From Ferrithrix thermotolerans DSM 19514 (GTDB lineage: Bacteria; Actinomycetota; Acidimicrobiia; Acidimicrobiales; Ilumatobacteraceae): 11,159 nt of DNA. Made by a program: the position numbers and the translations under genes. Positions 1 through 7,813 of the stretch are shown piece after piece (position 1 is the stretch's first letter; each line of letters starts with the position of its first letter). The notes beneath the pieces were generated by a model that saw only the letters and a program-made list of their open reading frames with translations, did not search any database and was not told where the DNA came from. Location: assembly GCA_945878705.1 (NCBI GenBank), contig CAMCUE010000018.1, forward strand, positions 1 to 11,159, read 5' to 3'.

Positions 1-430
1 CCGAGAAGTATTAGTTGATGACTCGGTGCTAATAGTTACTGCAGATCACGGCCAAGTAATGGTGGGTACAAATACATTGCCACCAAACGCCGAAGTTCTG
101 GCAATGACTTCATACCAATCTGGAGAAGGTCGGTTTCGTTGGCTGCACGCCCGTAAAGGAACAGAAGTTGAATTATTGGCTCGTGCGCAACATCATCACA
201 GCGATGTTGCATGGGTGGTCAGCAAAAATCAAATTATTGACGAACAATGGCTTGGTCCAAGACTCGGTGCCGCAACTCGTAAACGACTCGGAGATGTCGC
301 GCTTGTGCCAAAAGAGCCAATTAGTTTTGACGATCCGGCTGACTCTGGTCCATATTTGTTGCAGTGTCGACATGGTGCTTTAACCGATGACGAACTTGAT
401 GTACCGTTGCTCGCTGTTACTAGAAACTGA
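1..430 (+). CDS. Alkaline-phosphatase-superfamily hydrolase, C-terminal part (5' end outside window)
   Basis: The reading frame is open from base 2 to a TGA at 428-430 with no start in the window that makes sense, so this is the C-terminal part (about 142 residues) of a longer protein. The segment LIVTADHGQ carries the Asp-His pair that binds metal in type I phosphodiesterase/nucleotide pyrophosphatase members of the alkaline phosphatase superfamily. The C-terminal CRHGALTDDELDVPLLAV matches the RHGG(L/A)T-x-x-E-x-x-VPLL ending typical of these enzymes, which hydrolyse phosphate mono- or diesters with two divalent metals. The substrate cannot be told from this end of the protein. The next gene, bpa, starts 18 bases after the stop, so the two are probably cotranscribed. 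The superfamily call is firm; any finer name would be a guess. Confidence 0.8.
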   Translation, partial: REVLVDDSVLIVTADHGQVMVGTNTLPPNAEVLAMTSYQSGEGRFRWLHARKGTEVELLARAQHHHSDVAWVVSKNQIIDEQWLGPRLGAATRKRLGDVALVPKEPISFDDPADSGPYLLQCRHGALTDDELDVPLLAVTRN

Positions 431-448
431 TAAGTTAGGCACCCCATC

Positions 449-916
449 ATGACTGAACTTGAACACGGCGAGATTATTGACGACAAGGCTATTGAAGGTG
501 GAGTTGTCGAACAAGAGACGGTTACGGCACCGGCAAAAGTCATGCGCATTGGTTCGATGATTAAGCAACTTCTTGACGAAGTGCGATCAATGACACTTGA
601 TAATCCTTCGCGCGAAAGACTTGCAGAAATTTATGAACGCTCAATCGCTGAACTGACTACCGCGCTTTCACCCGACTTACAACAAGAACTGCGCACACTT
701 GCGTTGCCATTCAAAGATGGTGAGATTCCGTCTGACGCAGAATTGCGAATTGCTAAAGCACAGCTCGTTGGTTGGCTTGAAGGTTTATTTCACGGAATTC
801 AAGCAACGATGTTCGCGCAACAACTCTCGATGCGTCAGCAGTCCGAACAGAAGCAGATTCAGTCGGGAGTGTCTCCAACTGCACAGCCAGGAGATCGCCC
901 CGGAACATATTTGTAA
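449..916 (+). CDS. bpa: Bacterial proteasome activator Bpa (DUF2587 family)
   Basis: This 155-aa protein resembles Bpa (also called PafE) of Mycobacterium tuberculosis along most of its length, from memory of that sequence. The conserved stretch begins at KVMRIGSMI (residues 30-38) and continues through a helical core with SRERLAEIYERSI (54-66), LPFKDGEIPSDAELRIA (86-102) and QLVGWLEGLFHGIQ (105-118). Family members form an ATP-independent ring that docks on the 20S proteasome and lets unfolded substrates in. Docking uses the C-terminal HbYX-like tail; the last four residues here are GTYL, with the penultimate Tyr in place, compared with GQYL in mycobacteria. Residues 1-28 and about 130-150 are polar and probably disordered, as in the family. 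No strong Shine-Dalgarno sequence precedes the ATG. The TAA stop overlaps the dnaE ATG by one base. The gene implies that the organism has a 20S proteasome, which is not in this window. Confidence 0.92.
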   Translation: MTELEHGEIIDDKAIEGGVVEQETVTAPAKVMRIGSMIKQLLDEVRSMTLDNPSRERLAEIYERSIAELTTALSPDLQQELRTLALPFKDGEIPSDAELRIAKAQLVGWLEGLFHGIQATMFAQQLSMRQQSEQKQIQSGVSPTAQPGDRPGTYL

Positions 917-1932
917 TGGGTGATTCGTTCACTCACCTCCATGTTCATACAGAATTTTCGATGCTTGACGGCGCGTCGCGGCTCGATGAACTCGTCGACT
1001 GCGCGGTCAACGACTCACAAATCGCACTTGGCATTACCGATCACGGAAATATGTATGGCGTCATTGACTTTTATAAAGAGTGCACGAAGCGCGGGATCAA
1101 ACCAATTATCGGCACCGAGGCTTACATGGCATATGAAACTCGAACCGAACGCCCGACACGGCGCGGAAAGATCGATGACAGTGGTGGCGATACAGAAGCA
1201 GGAAAGAAGCTTTACTACCACCTGACTTTGCTTGCAGAAAATAACACGGGCTATAAAAACTTGATCCAGTTGGCGAGTCTTGCATTTCTAGAGGGCTACT
1301 ACTACCAACCGCGTATGGATTGGGAGCTGCTCACGAAATATCACGAAGGATTGATTGCGACTTCGGGTTGTCTGGGCGGTCATGTGTTGCAAGCACTTAA
1401 GAATGGCAAAGAAGAAGAAGCGTTAAAGACTGCAGCCAGACTTCAAGACATTTTCGGCAAAGATAATTTTTTTATTGAACTTCAAGATCACGGAATCCCG
1501 TTACAGATTGAAACGAATCCAAAACTAATAGAGATCAGTAAGAAACTCGGCGCTCCGTTACTGGCAACCAATGATTGCCACTACACCCACCGTGAAGACA
1601 GCCATGCCCATGACGCTTTGTTGTGTGTTCAAACCGGGTGCACAATCGCTGATCCAAACCGTTTGAAGTTCGAGGGCCAAGAGCACTATTTGAAGTCAGC
1701 CAAAGAAATGCGTTGGTTATTTCGCGAACAACCAACTGCGTGTGACAACACACTTTGGATCGCCGAGCGAGCAAAAGTTGATATCGAATTCGGTGTGCCG
1801 GTGTTGCCGGATTTTCCAATTCCTGAAGGGTTCGCCGATGACCATGCTTATCTCGAACATTTGACATGGCTCGGCGCTCAAAAAAGATGGGGCGAGAAAC
1901 TCTCTGCTGGTGTGGTTGAGCGAGTTGCCTAA
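916..1932 (+). CDS. dnaE: DNA polymerase III alpha subunit, N-terminal part with PHP proofreading domain; ends at in-frame TAA
   Basis: These 338 residues are the N-terminal part of replicative polymerase DnaE (DnaE1 type). The PHP domain fills about residues 5-280. All nine expected metal ligands are visible: H9, H11, D18, H43, E68, H102, C153, D221 and H223. This is the same set, offset by five, that I recall for M. tuberculosis DnaE1, where the PHP site is the 3'-5' proofreading exonuclease. The site therefore looks active. Residues 281-338 (QEHYLKSAKEM, then VLPDFPIPEG) are the start of the palm and its linker. The ATG overlaps the bpa stop (TAATG), and a weak GGAA lies 10 bases upstream, so translation is probably coupled to bpa. 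The frame stops at TAA 1930-1932, where relatives continue with Tyr-Glu-Leu into the palm. This piece alone cannot polymerise DNA. Confidence 0.88.
   Translation: MGDSFTHLHVHTEFSMLDGASRLDELVDCAVNDSQIALGITDHGNMYGVIDFYKECTKRGIKPIIGTEAYMAYETRTERPTRRGKIDDSGGDTEAGKKLYYHLTLLAENNTGYKNLIQLASLAFLEGYYYQPRMDWELLTKYHEGLIATSGCLGGHVLQALKNGKEEEALKTAARLQDIFGKDNFFIELQDHGIPLQIETNPKLIEISKKLGAPLLATNDCHYTHREDSHAHDALLCVQTGCTIADPNRLKFEGQEHYLKSAKEMRWLFREQPTACDNTLWIAERAKVDIEFGVPVLPDFPIPEGFADDHAYLEHLTWLGAQKRWGEKLSAGVVERVA
1930..1932 (+). other. In-frame TAA interrupting dnaE (nonsense codon at codon 339)
   Basis: The codon lies in the same frame as both flanking dnaE parts. The text reads VVERVA, stop, ELLTIKTMGFSSYF, while actinobacterial DnaE proteins normally read approximately ERLEYEL...MGFxxYF here. 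The stop thus sits where Tyr (TAT or TAC) is expected, and one substitution explains it. No frame change, insertion, intein or homopolymer run is present. TAA also ends bpa, the downstream dnaE part, fabI, the peptidase and the 218-aa gene here, so it is not a reassigned codon. Confidence 0.9.
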
Positions 1933-1935
1933 GAG

Positions 1936-4443
1936 TTGTTGACGATCAAGACGATGGGTTTCAGTTCATATTTCTTGATCGTTTGGGATCTAGTGCGTTA
2001 CGCCAGGCAACAAGAAATTCGTGTTGGACCTGGTCGTGGGTCGGCTGCTGGGTGTGCTGTTGCATATTCGTTACAGATCACCGATCTTGACCCAATTCGC
2101 TACGACTTATTGTTCGAGAGATTCTTAAACCCTGGTCGTCGAAGCATGCCTGATATTGACATGGACTTTGACTCGCGCTACCGCGATGAGATGATTCGGT
2201 ATGCGTCAACAAAATATGGTCGAGATCATGTTGCACAGATAATCACATTCGGCACGATTAAGGCGCGTAACTCGGTGCGAGACGCCGCACGCGTTCTCGG
2301 ACTTCCATATGGGTTAGGCGACAAGATTGCAAAATTGATGCCTCCAGTTGTGATGGGTCGAGACACGCCACTTAAATATTGTTTTGAAGAAGACGAAAAA
2401 CATCTTGCTGGCTATAAAGCCGCAAGTGAGTTGCGCGCTCTTTATGATCTTGACCTTGATGTCAAGCGCGTTATCGATGTGGCTCGCGGTCTAGAAGGGC
2501 TAAAGCGCAATGTCGGTATTCACGCTGCGGCAGTTGTGATCACCAAAGAAAAACTTACTGAGTACCTGCCGATTCAACGCAAAGCCGAGTCAGGTCAAGA
2601 TGCCGAACTTGCACCGATTGTTACGCAATATGAAATGCATGCCGTAGAAGAGCTCGGTCTTTTAAAAATGGATATTTTGGGATTGCGAAACTTGGATGTG
2701 ATCACCGATGCGAACAAAATGATTCAGGAACTTCGTGATCCTGATTTTGATATTGACAATGTTTCGTTTGAAGATGAAAAGACTTTTGATTTATTGCGAC
2801 GTGGCGACACCATCGGTGTTTTCCAACTTGAGTCAACGAATATTCGAGCGTTGGTTCGAAGTCTTGTGCCGAGCACGCTAGATGATCTTGCAGCAATTGT
2901 TGCGTTGTACCGACCTGGACCAATGGCTGCGAATATGCACAATGATTTCGCCGACTATAAAAATGGGCGCAAACAACCAGAACTCTTTCACCCAGACGCG
3001 GCTGAACTGCTTGGAGATACCTATGGCTTGATGATTTATCAAGAGAGCATGATGCGCGTAGCCCAGAAGTTTGCGGGGTACAGCCTTGAAAAAGCAGACG
3101 ACCTTCGCAAGGCCTGTGGCAAAAAGAACCGTGAAGATATGGCCAAGCAGCGGGAAGTTTTTGAGAGTGGTTGTGTCGCGACTGGATACGGCGAAGAATT
3201 AGGCGAAAAACTTTTTGATGCGATTGAGCACTTCGCTGACTACGCATTCGGAAAGAGTCACGCATATGGCTATGGCTTTCTTGCGTATCAAACTGCTTAT
3301 CTCAAAGCTCACTATCCAGTTGAATATACGGCGTGTCTATTGACAAGTGTTAAAGCAAACTACGACCGTGCTGCGGTATTTCTTGCCGACGCCCGCTCGA
3401 ACGACATCATCGTGCGAACACCAGACATCAATACTTCGGGTGTTGATTTCGTGCCAATAATTGACGGCGATCAGCGGATAATTAGTTTCGGATTATCGGC
3501 GATTCGTAATGTTGGTGAAGCCCTCGTTGCAAACTTGGTTGAGTATCGTCGCAAAAATGAACTATTCACGTCGTTCTATGACTTTGCCGATCGAGCCCCG
3601 ATCTCAACGCTGAATAAACGAACAGTTGAGTCTTTGATTAAGGCAGGGGCTTTTGATTCGCTTGGTCACCCACGAAAAGGTTTGCTAGCAGTATTCGAGC
3701 CAATTATCGAAAACACACTTTCGCGACGCCGTGAGCGTGACCAAGGTGTGATGAGTTTGTTTGGTGACAATAATGATGGTGGGTCTGGCTTCTCCGAACG
3801 AATTGAGATTCCACAAATTAATTATGAGAAATCAGAACAATTGAAAATTGAGCGCGAGATGCTTGGTTTGTATGTCTCTGATCACCCTTTGCGCGGGGTT
3901 GAGGGTCAACTTCGCAGGCGTGTTGATTGTTCGCTCGTTGATCTTGAAGAAAAAGTTGACGGTGCCTTCTTGAAGTTGGGCGGTGTAATTACTTCAGTAG
4001 ATCGCAAGTTCACCCGCAAAGGTGCTCAGATGGCGATTGTTAAAATTGAAGATTTACAGGGGTCAATTGAGGTGACCGTCTTTCCAAAGACTTACGAGAA
4101 ATTTGGTCATCTAATAGCAGAGGACACAATCGTGATAGTGCGCGGTCGGCTCGATAAACGCGATGATTCGCTGGCCACGATCAACGCCCAAGAACTGACC
4201 ATTGTTGAACCATTGCGGGCGAGTGATATGAGCCTGCACATTGAACTATCAAGCAGTTCGCTTTCGCAAGAAGACATTTTCGAATTACAAGAACTGCTGC
4301 GAGAGCACACGGGCCACACTCCAGTACAATTGCATATCCCAGGTGGCAAGGCATTGCGATTGGGATCTGAGTTCAATGTTGACATTGATCGTGCAATGGG
4401 TCGTCTGCGTGCTTCTTACGGAGACTCTGTTTATATCGGCTAA
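1936..4443 (+). CDS. dnaE: DNA polymerase III alpha subunit, catalytic C-terminal part (palm, fingers, clamp-binding, OB)
   Basis: This 835-aa frame continues dnaE in register after the TAA. It has the palm motif PGRGSAAG (32-39), the catalytic aspartates D73 and D75 in MPDIDMDF, and the third, D246, in LLKMDILGLR. The fingers hold YRPGPMA (325-331) and YGFLAYQTAYLKAHYP. A helix-hairpin-helix region follows at about 515-580. A likely beta-clamp motif QGVMSLF lies at 603-609 and an OB fold at about 674-750. Joined to the upstream part, the gene has 1175 codons, normal for actinobacterial DnaE1. The listed start is a TTG three bases after the stop, with no good ribosome binding site; ATG 1954 (MGFSSYF) is an alternative. 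Either would depend on reinitiation. Codon use and conservation look intact throughout, so any inactivation would be recent. The polymerase identity is certain; whether it is made as a separate chain is unknown. Confidence 0.88.
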   Translation: MLTIKTMGFSSYFLIVWDLVRYARQQEIRVGPGRGSAAGCAVAYSLQITDLDPIRYDLLFERFLNPGRRSMPDIDMDFDSRYRDEMIRYASTKYGRDHVAQIITFGTIKARNSVRDAARVLGLPYGLGDKIAKLMPPVVMGRDTPLKYCFEEDEKHLAGYKAASELRALYDLDLDVKRVIDVARGLEGLKRNVGIHAAAVVITKEKLTEYLPIQRKAESGQDAELAPIVTQYEMHAVEELGLLKMDILGLRNLDVITDANKMIQELRDPDFDIDNVSFEDEKTFDLLRRGDTIGVFQLESTNIRALVRSLVPSTLDDLAAIVALYRPGPMAANMHNDFADYKNGRKQPELFHPDAAELLGDTYGLMIYQESMMRVAQKFAGYSLEKADDLRKACGKKNREDMAKQREVFESGCVATGYGEELGEKLFDAIEHFADYAFGKSHAYGYGFLAYQTAYLKAHYPVEYTACLLTSVKANYDRAAVFLADARSNDIIVRTPDINTSGVDFVPIIDGDQRIISFGLSAIRNVGEALVANLVEYRRKNELFTSFYDFADRAPISTLNKRTVESLIKAGAFDSLGHPRKGLLAVFEPIIENTLSRRRERDQGVMSLFGDNNDGGSGFSERIEIPQINYEKSEQLKIEREMLGLYVSDHPLRGVEGQLRRRVDCSLVDLEEKVDGAFLKLGGVITSVDRKFTRKGAQMAIVKIEDLQGSIEVTVFPKTYEKFGHLIAEDTIVIVRGRLDKRDDSLATINAQELTIVEPLRASDMSLHIELSSSSLSQEDIFELQELLREHTGHTPVQLHIPGGKALRLGSEFNVDIDRAMGRLRASYGDSVYIG

Positions 4444-4527
4444 GTAGTTTGTTTTTTATGTGCTTTGTGCATTTAATTTTCGTGCGCTATCGGAAATCAG
4501 GTTTTTTGCTGGCAGAATAGTAGTGCT

Positions 4528-5184
4528 ATGTCGCTTGTTGTTAAGACCAAAGATGCTTCTGCATTAATGGATACAGACCTTGATGAACTCGCCAGCATGG
4601 GTGGCTCGTTTGGAATCGGAGCAATTTCTAAAGCAAAAGAAGATTGGGTACTGTTTGCTAGTGCTCGACTCGAAAATAAATTGCATGGTTTCATGTTTTC
4701 GACTCTTGAACGAATCGGTGGCACACCATGCGTCTTATTGGGAATGCTGAGCGTCAAGAAAACTTCAAAACGCGATCAAATACTTAAAGGTTTAATGGCA
4801 GAGGCGTACCACCGTGCGCTAATGGCATTCCCAGACGAAGATGTTGTTGTTGGCTCTCGTTTTGTTGACTCAGACGCTCTTGAAGCATTTAAATCTCTCA
4901 CAGAGATGATCCCGCGCCCAGATCACCGAGCGGTCGGAGAAGAGCGGGCATGGGGTCGTCGTCTTGCCCGTCGATTCGGATGTGAATCAACATATGACGA
5001 GCAATCGTTCGTGATTAAGAGCAATGGCCAAAGTGGTTTCATGGATTATGAATCCCTTAAGCCTGGTAAGGCACCAGCAGAGATTAATGCGATGTTCAAA
5101 ACAGTTTCAGCCAAGAAAGCCGGTGTGTTAGTTGTGCACGGCTGGACGATGACTGAAAATCTTTTGAAGCTCGGCAAACACTAA
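4528..5184 (+). CDS. Conserved-looking hypothetical protein, 218 aa, possibly GNAT-like fold
   Basis: I do not recognise a named family. The protein is soluble, with no signal peptide or membrane segment. The N-terminal half alternates hydrophobic strands and helices: WVLFASARL (about 44-52), LHGFMFSTLERIGGTPCVLLGMLSV (about 57-81) and a helix at KGLMAEAYHRALMAF. This loosely resembles an acyl-CoA N-acyltransferase (GNAT) core, but the usual R/Q-x-x-G-x-G/A pyrophosphate loop is not evident. The C-terminal half has a charged segment, RPDHRAVGEERAWGRRLARRFG, starting near residue 130, and ends with VLVVHGWTM. The ATG at 4528 has no Shine-Dalgarno sequence. A weak -10-like CAGAAT lies 9 bases upstream, so a leaderless transcript is possible. 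The nitroreductase gene begins 19 bases after the stop and is probably in the same operon. A real gene is supported by long open frame, neighbour spacing and codon use like its neighbours. Confidence 0.75.
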   Translation: MSLVVKTKDASALMDTDLDELASMGGSFGIGAISKAKEDWVLFASARLENKLHGFMFSTLERIGGTPCVLLGMLSVKKTSKRDQILKGLMAEAYHRALMAFPDEDVVVGSRFVDSDALEAFKSLTEMIPRPDHRAVGEERAWGRRLARRFGCESTYDEQSFVIKSNGQSGFMDYESLKPGKAPAEINAMFKTVSAKKAGVLVVHGWTMTENLLKLGKH

Positions 5185-5203
5185 GAATATTTCGGAGATT
5201 GAC

Positions 5204-5809
5204 ATGCAGTTTGCGGACTGCGTTCGCTCACGCAAAATGGTGCGATCATTTCGCACTGATCCTGTTGCGCCTGAATTGCTTGAACGAGTAGTTGAACTTG
5301 CCTCATGGTCGCCCTCGGCTGGCAAAACGCAGGGCTGGCACTTTTTGGTTTTACAAGGAGCACAAACTGCGAAGTTTTGGGATGTGACATTACCGCTTGA
5401 GAAACGCTCATCGTTTAGATGGAAACATCTTGTTGATGCACCAATAATCGGATTAATGTTCGCCGATTCAAAAGCATATATCGAGCGTTACAGCGAATCT
5501 GATAAATCTTCAACCGGTTTAGGTGTTGATGAGTCAAATTGGCCAACTCCGTATTGGACAGTTGATGCATCATTCGCCACGATGTCGCTGTTACTAGCCG
5601 CACACGATGTCGGTTTGGGGGCATTATTTTTTGGGGTTTTTTCTGGCGAATCAAAATTGCGCGAATTGTTAAAAGTGTCTAAAGAGTTGCAACTAATTGG
5701 TGCAGTGGCGATGGGTTGGCCGCGCCATCAATCTGCAGGCGACCGTGGCGCGAGTGCAAAACGACTTCGTCGCAAACCAGCACAGATCATTCATTTAAAT
5801 GAGTGGTAG
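5204..5809 (+). CDS. Nitroreductase-family FMN-dependent oxidoreductase
   Basis: The 201-aa product has the layout of the nitroreductase/FMN-reductase superfamily, dimeric enzymes that use FMN and NAD(P)H to reduce nitro groups, quinones or flavins, or that do specialised flavin chemistry. The N-terminal RSRKMVRSFRTDPV (8-21) and SPSAGKTQGWHFLVL (36-50) are the usual FMN phosphate- and ring-binding segments. YWTVDASFATMSLLLAAHDVG (117-137) is the conserved dimer-interface helix, followed by GLGALFFG and the IGAVAMGWP strand-turn. The tail GASAKRLRRKPAQIIH matches the R-R-P-x-x-x-x-x-H ending common in actinobacterial members. ATG 5204 has a good Shine-Dalgarno sequence (GGAGA at 5194-5198). 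It follows the 218-aa gene by 19 bases and ends 8 bases from the stop of the convergent minus-strand unit. The substrate cannot be inferred. Confidence 0.88.
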   Translation: MQFADCVRSRKMVRSFRTDPVAPELLERVVELASWSPSAGKTQGWHFLVLQGAQTAKFWDVTLPLEKRSSFRWKHLVDAPIIGLMFADSKAYIERYSESDKSSTGLGVDESNWPTPYWTVDASFATMSLLLAAHDVGLGALFFGVFSGESKLRELLKVSKELQLIGAVAMGWPRHQSAGDRGASAKRLRRKPAQIIHLNEW

Positions 5810-5817
5810 AAACTGAG

Positions 5818-7812
5818 TTAACTTAGATTTGAACGCAACGCAGCGTTGAACTCGGCGATCGTGTTTGCCGGAGCGGCACACACATAGTTCTGGCAAACGA
5901 AAGCAAAACCTTGTGGGCGGTCTGTCCATAACGGCGATTCATATTTTTCACCCCAAGCAATTACTGCAGTTGGGAGCCATTGCCGTTGCACATATTCAAC
6001 AAGATCTGGGCGAGTACCAGTGATGGCAATCTCCGTGACGCCGATGCACTGTAGATGAACTGTATTTAGTAAATTGCCGAACGCGCTCGGTGCACTTGTG
6101 GCGAGTTTTGTGAATAACCGCAAAATGTCTAAGCCTGCAGAATTATATTTTGACGAGCCAGTTAACGCCGCTAGTCGCAACAACGAATTGGCAGCGACTG
6201 AGTTCGCAGAAGGCGTTGCGTTGTCAAGTAAATCTTTTTGGCGAACCACGAGTTGCTCCGCATCGTTGGCGATCGTGAATAATCCGAGGTTTGTGTTGTC
6301 CCAGTAGTTCGCCAGCAGTTGGTCGGCAACATCGCAGGCGTTCTTGATCCAGACTGCTTCGCCCGTTGCCTCACCAAGCCGAGTAAATGCATCAACCAGA
6401 TGCGCAAGATCAGTTGCAAGGGCGCGATGTCGTGCCTTGGGTTGACCCGCTTCCTGCCAACTGCGAAACCACTTACCCGATTGGTCACGTAGTTCACGCA
6501 ACAGAAACTCGCAGTTTCGTTTTGCGGCTACAAGCCAATCATCACGATCGAAAACAACCGCAGCCTCAATCAGCGAGGATGTCATCATTGCGTTCCATTC
6601 AGTTAAAACTTTGTCATCCAGCAGTGGCCAAGTGCGTTTTGAGCGAGCCGCTAAAAGTAGAGTACGAATTTCGTCGATTTTTTCAGTTCGTGCGAATTCG
6701 CCGCGATGGTTGAGACGGGTCGGAATATTCGATCCTTCAAAGTTTCCTTCGGCAGTGATCTCATACCATTCAAGTGCGTCGTCAACTAGTTCTGCTGGCA
6801 GAATTTCGCGAACTTGCGACGGCGTAAAAATATAGAAGTGTCCCTCATGTGAATGTCCGTTTTCATCAAGCGAGTCGGCATCTTGTGCACTGAAAAACCC
6901 GCCCTGGTGATGATGCAAATCGCGCAAAATGTATTGGATAGTTTCTTCAACTACTTGTTTCCAACGAGGCTCATTAAATGCGACTGCAGCATGTGTGTAA
7001 ACCCGCACAAGCAGAGCCTGGTCATAGAGCATCTTTTCGAAATGCGGAACAAGCCATTTCTCGTCGACGCTGTATCGCGAAAAGCCTCCGCCTAGATGGT
7101 CATACATTCCTCCAGAAGCCATTGCATCTAAAGTTGTTGTAACGATGTTGCGTGTAACTGGACTTTGATCATTCAAATAACTTCTAACTAGTAGATCAAG
7201 GTTCATCGTGCTCGGAAACTTCGGGGCGCTGTTAAAGCCACCCCAATTTGGATCAAAGGATTTGCTGAGATCGCTAACTGCTTGATGAAATAATTCGATC
7301 TTCGGCAAAGTTTCGTCGGGTGCAATTTGTGAGGTGCGACTAAGTGCTTCGACGAGTGAAGAAATATTGTTGTCAATATCTGCTCGGCGGTTATGCCACG
7401 CTTCGGTAATTGCATTCATCAATTGAATAAATGAGGGCTTTGGAAAATATGTTCCACCAAAAAATGGCAGACCATCTGGAGTCATAAACACCGTCATCGG
7501 CCAGCCTCCGCGACCAGACATTGCTTGAACCGCATCCATATAAAGTGCGTCAATATCTGGACGCTCTTCTCTGTCGACTTTGATATTTACGAACAGTTCG
7601 TTCATCAGAGCGGCAGTTTCTAGATCTTCGAAGCATTCGTGGGCCATTACATGGCACCAATGGCAAGCCGAGTATCCAACTGAAAGCAAAACCGGAACAT
7701 TGCGTTGTTTCGCTAAATCGAAGGCTTGTTCGCCCCAACTAAACCAGTCAACGGGATTGTCTTTATGTTGTCGAAGGTACGGACTTGTTTCGTTTGCTAG
7801 TTGATTTGGCAT
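5818..7812 (-). CDS. DUF255 / YyaL-type thioredoxin-domain protein
   Basis: The 664-aa protein belongs to the YyaL/SSP411 (spermatogenesis-associated protein 20-like) family. It combines an N-terminal thioredoxin-like domain with a large alpha/alpha toroid resembling N-acylglucosamine 2-epimerase and six-hairpin glycosidases. The start MPNQLANETSPYLRQH is the usual family N-terminus. An active-site-like C50-H-W-C53 follows in SACHWCHVMAHECF, with GGWPMTVF (102-109) at the cis-Pro region and GGTYFP at 119-124. Conserved toroid motifs are DPNWGGFNSAPKFP (187-200) and, near 235-270, YDHLGGGFSRY and PHFEKMLYDQALL. Length is normal. No signal peptide is seen, so it is probably cytoplasmic. The biochemical function of the family is not established. 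ATG 7812 is preferred over ATG 7839 because of the family N-terminus. Only one base separates it from the peptidase stop, so it is the last gene of the fabI unit. Confidence 0.92.
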   Translation of the reverse strand: MPNQLANETSPYLRQHKDNPVDWFSWGEQAFDLAKQRNVPVLLSVGYSACHWCHVMAHECFEDLETAALMNELFVNIKVDREERPDIDALYMDAVQAMSGRGGWPMTVFMTPDGLPFFGGTYFPKPSFIQLMNAITEAWHNRRADIDNNISSLVEALSRTSQIAPDETLPKIELFHQAVSDLSKSFDPNWGGFNSAPKFPSTMNLDLLVRSYLNDQSPVTRNIVTTTLDAMASGGMYDHLGGGFSRYSVDEKWLVPHFEKMLYDQALLVRVYTHAAVAFNEPRWKQVVEETIQYILRDLHHHQGGFFSAQDADSLDENGHSHEGHFYIFTPSQVREILPAELVDDALEWYEITAEGNFEGSNIPTRLNHRGEFARTEKIDEIRTLLLAARSKRTWPLLDDKVLTEWNAMMTSSLIEAAVVFDRDDWLVAAKRNCEFLLRELRDQSGKWFRSWQEAGQPKARHRALATDLAHLVDAFTRLGEATGEAVWIKNACDVADQLLANYWDNTNLGLFTIANDAEQLVVRQKDLLDNATPSANSVAANSLLRLAALTGSSKYNSAGLDILRLFTKLATSAPSAFGNLLNTVHLQCIGVTEIAITGTRPDLVEYVQRQWLPTAVIAWGEKYESPLWTDRPQGFAFVCQNYVCAAPANTIAEFNAALRSNLS

Positions 7813-7813
7813 T

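Noticed and set aside
1930..1932. Stop codon recoded as an amino acid, or TAA reassigned genome-wide
   Set aside because: TAA is not a selenocysteine or pyrrolysine codon, and it ends at least five other genes in this window at the expected family C-termini.
1860..1990. Intein or frameshift splitting dnaE
   Set aside because: No intein-like sequence or added length is present, and the two parts are in the same frame with only the TAA between conserved segments.
2702..3265. 187-aa minus-strand open frame inside dnaE
   Set aside because: It lies entirely antisense to conserved catalytic DnaE sequence and has no recognisable protein features; it is a codon-bias shadow.
4444..4527. Terminator or small RNA between dnaE and the 218-aa gene
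   Set aside because: T-runs are present (4451-4457 and 4502-4507) but no GC-rich hairpin precedes them, and no conserved RNA structure is evident.
5813..5826. Near-palindrome CTGAGTTAACTTAG between the convergent genes as a bidirectional terminator
   Set aside because: It can form only about five base pairs, AT-rich and with a G-U pair, around a 4-base loop, with no proper T-run; too weak to call.
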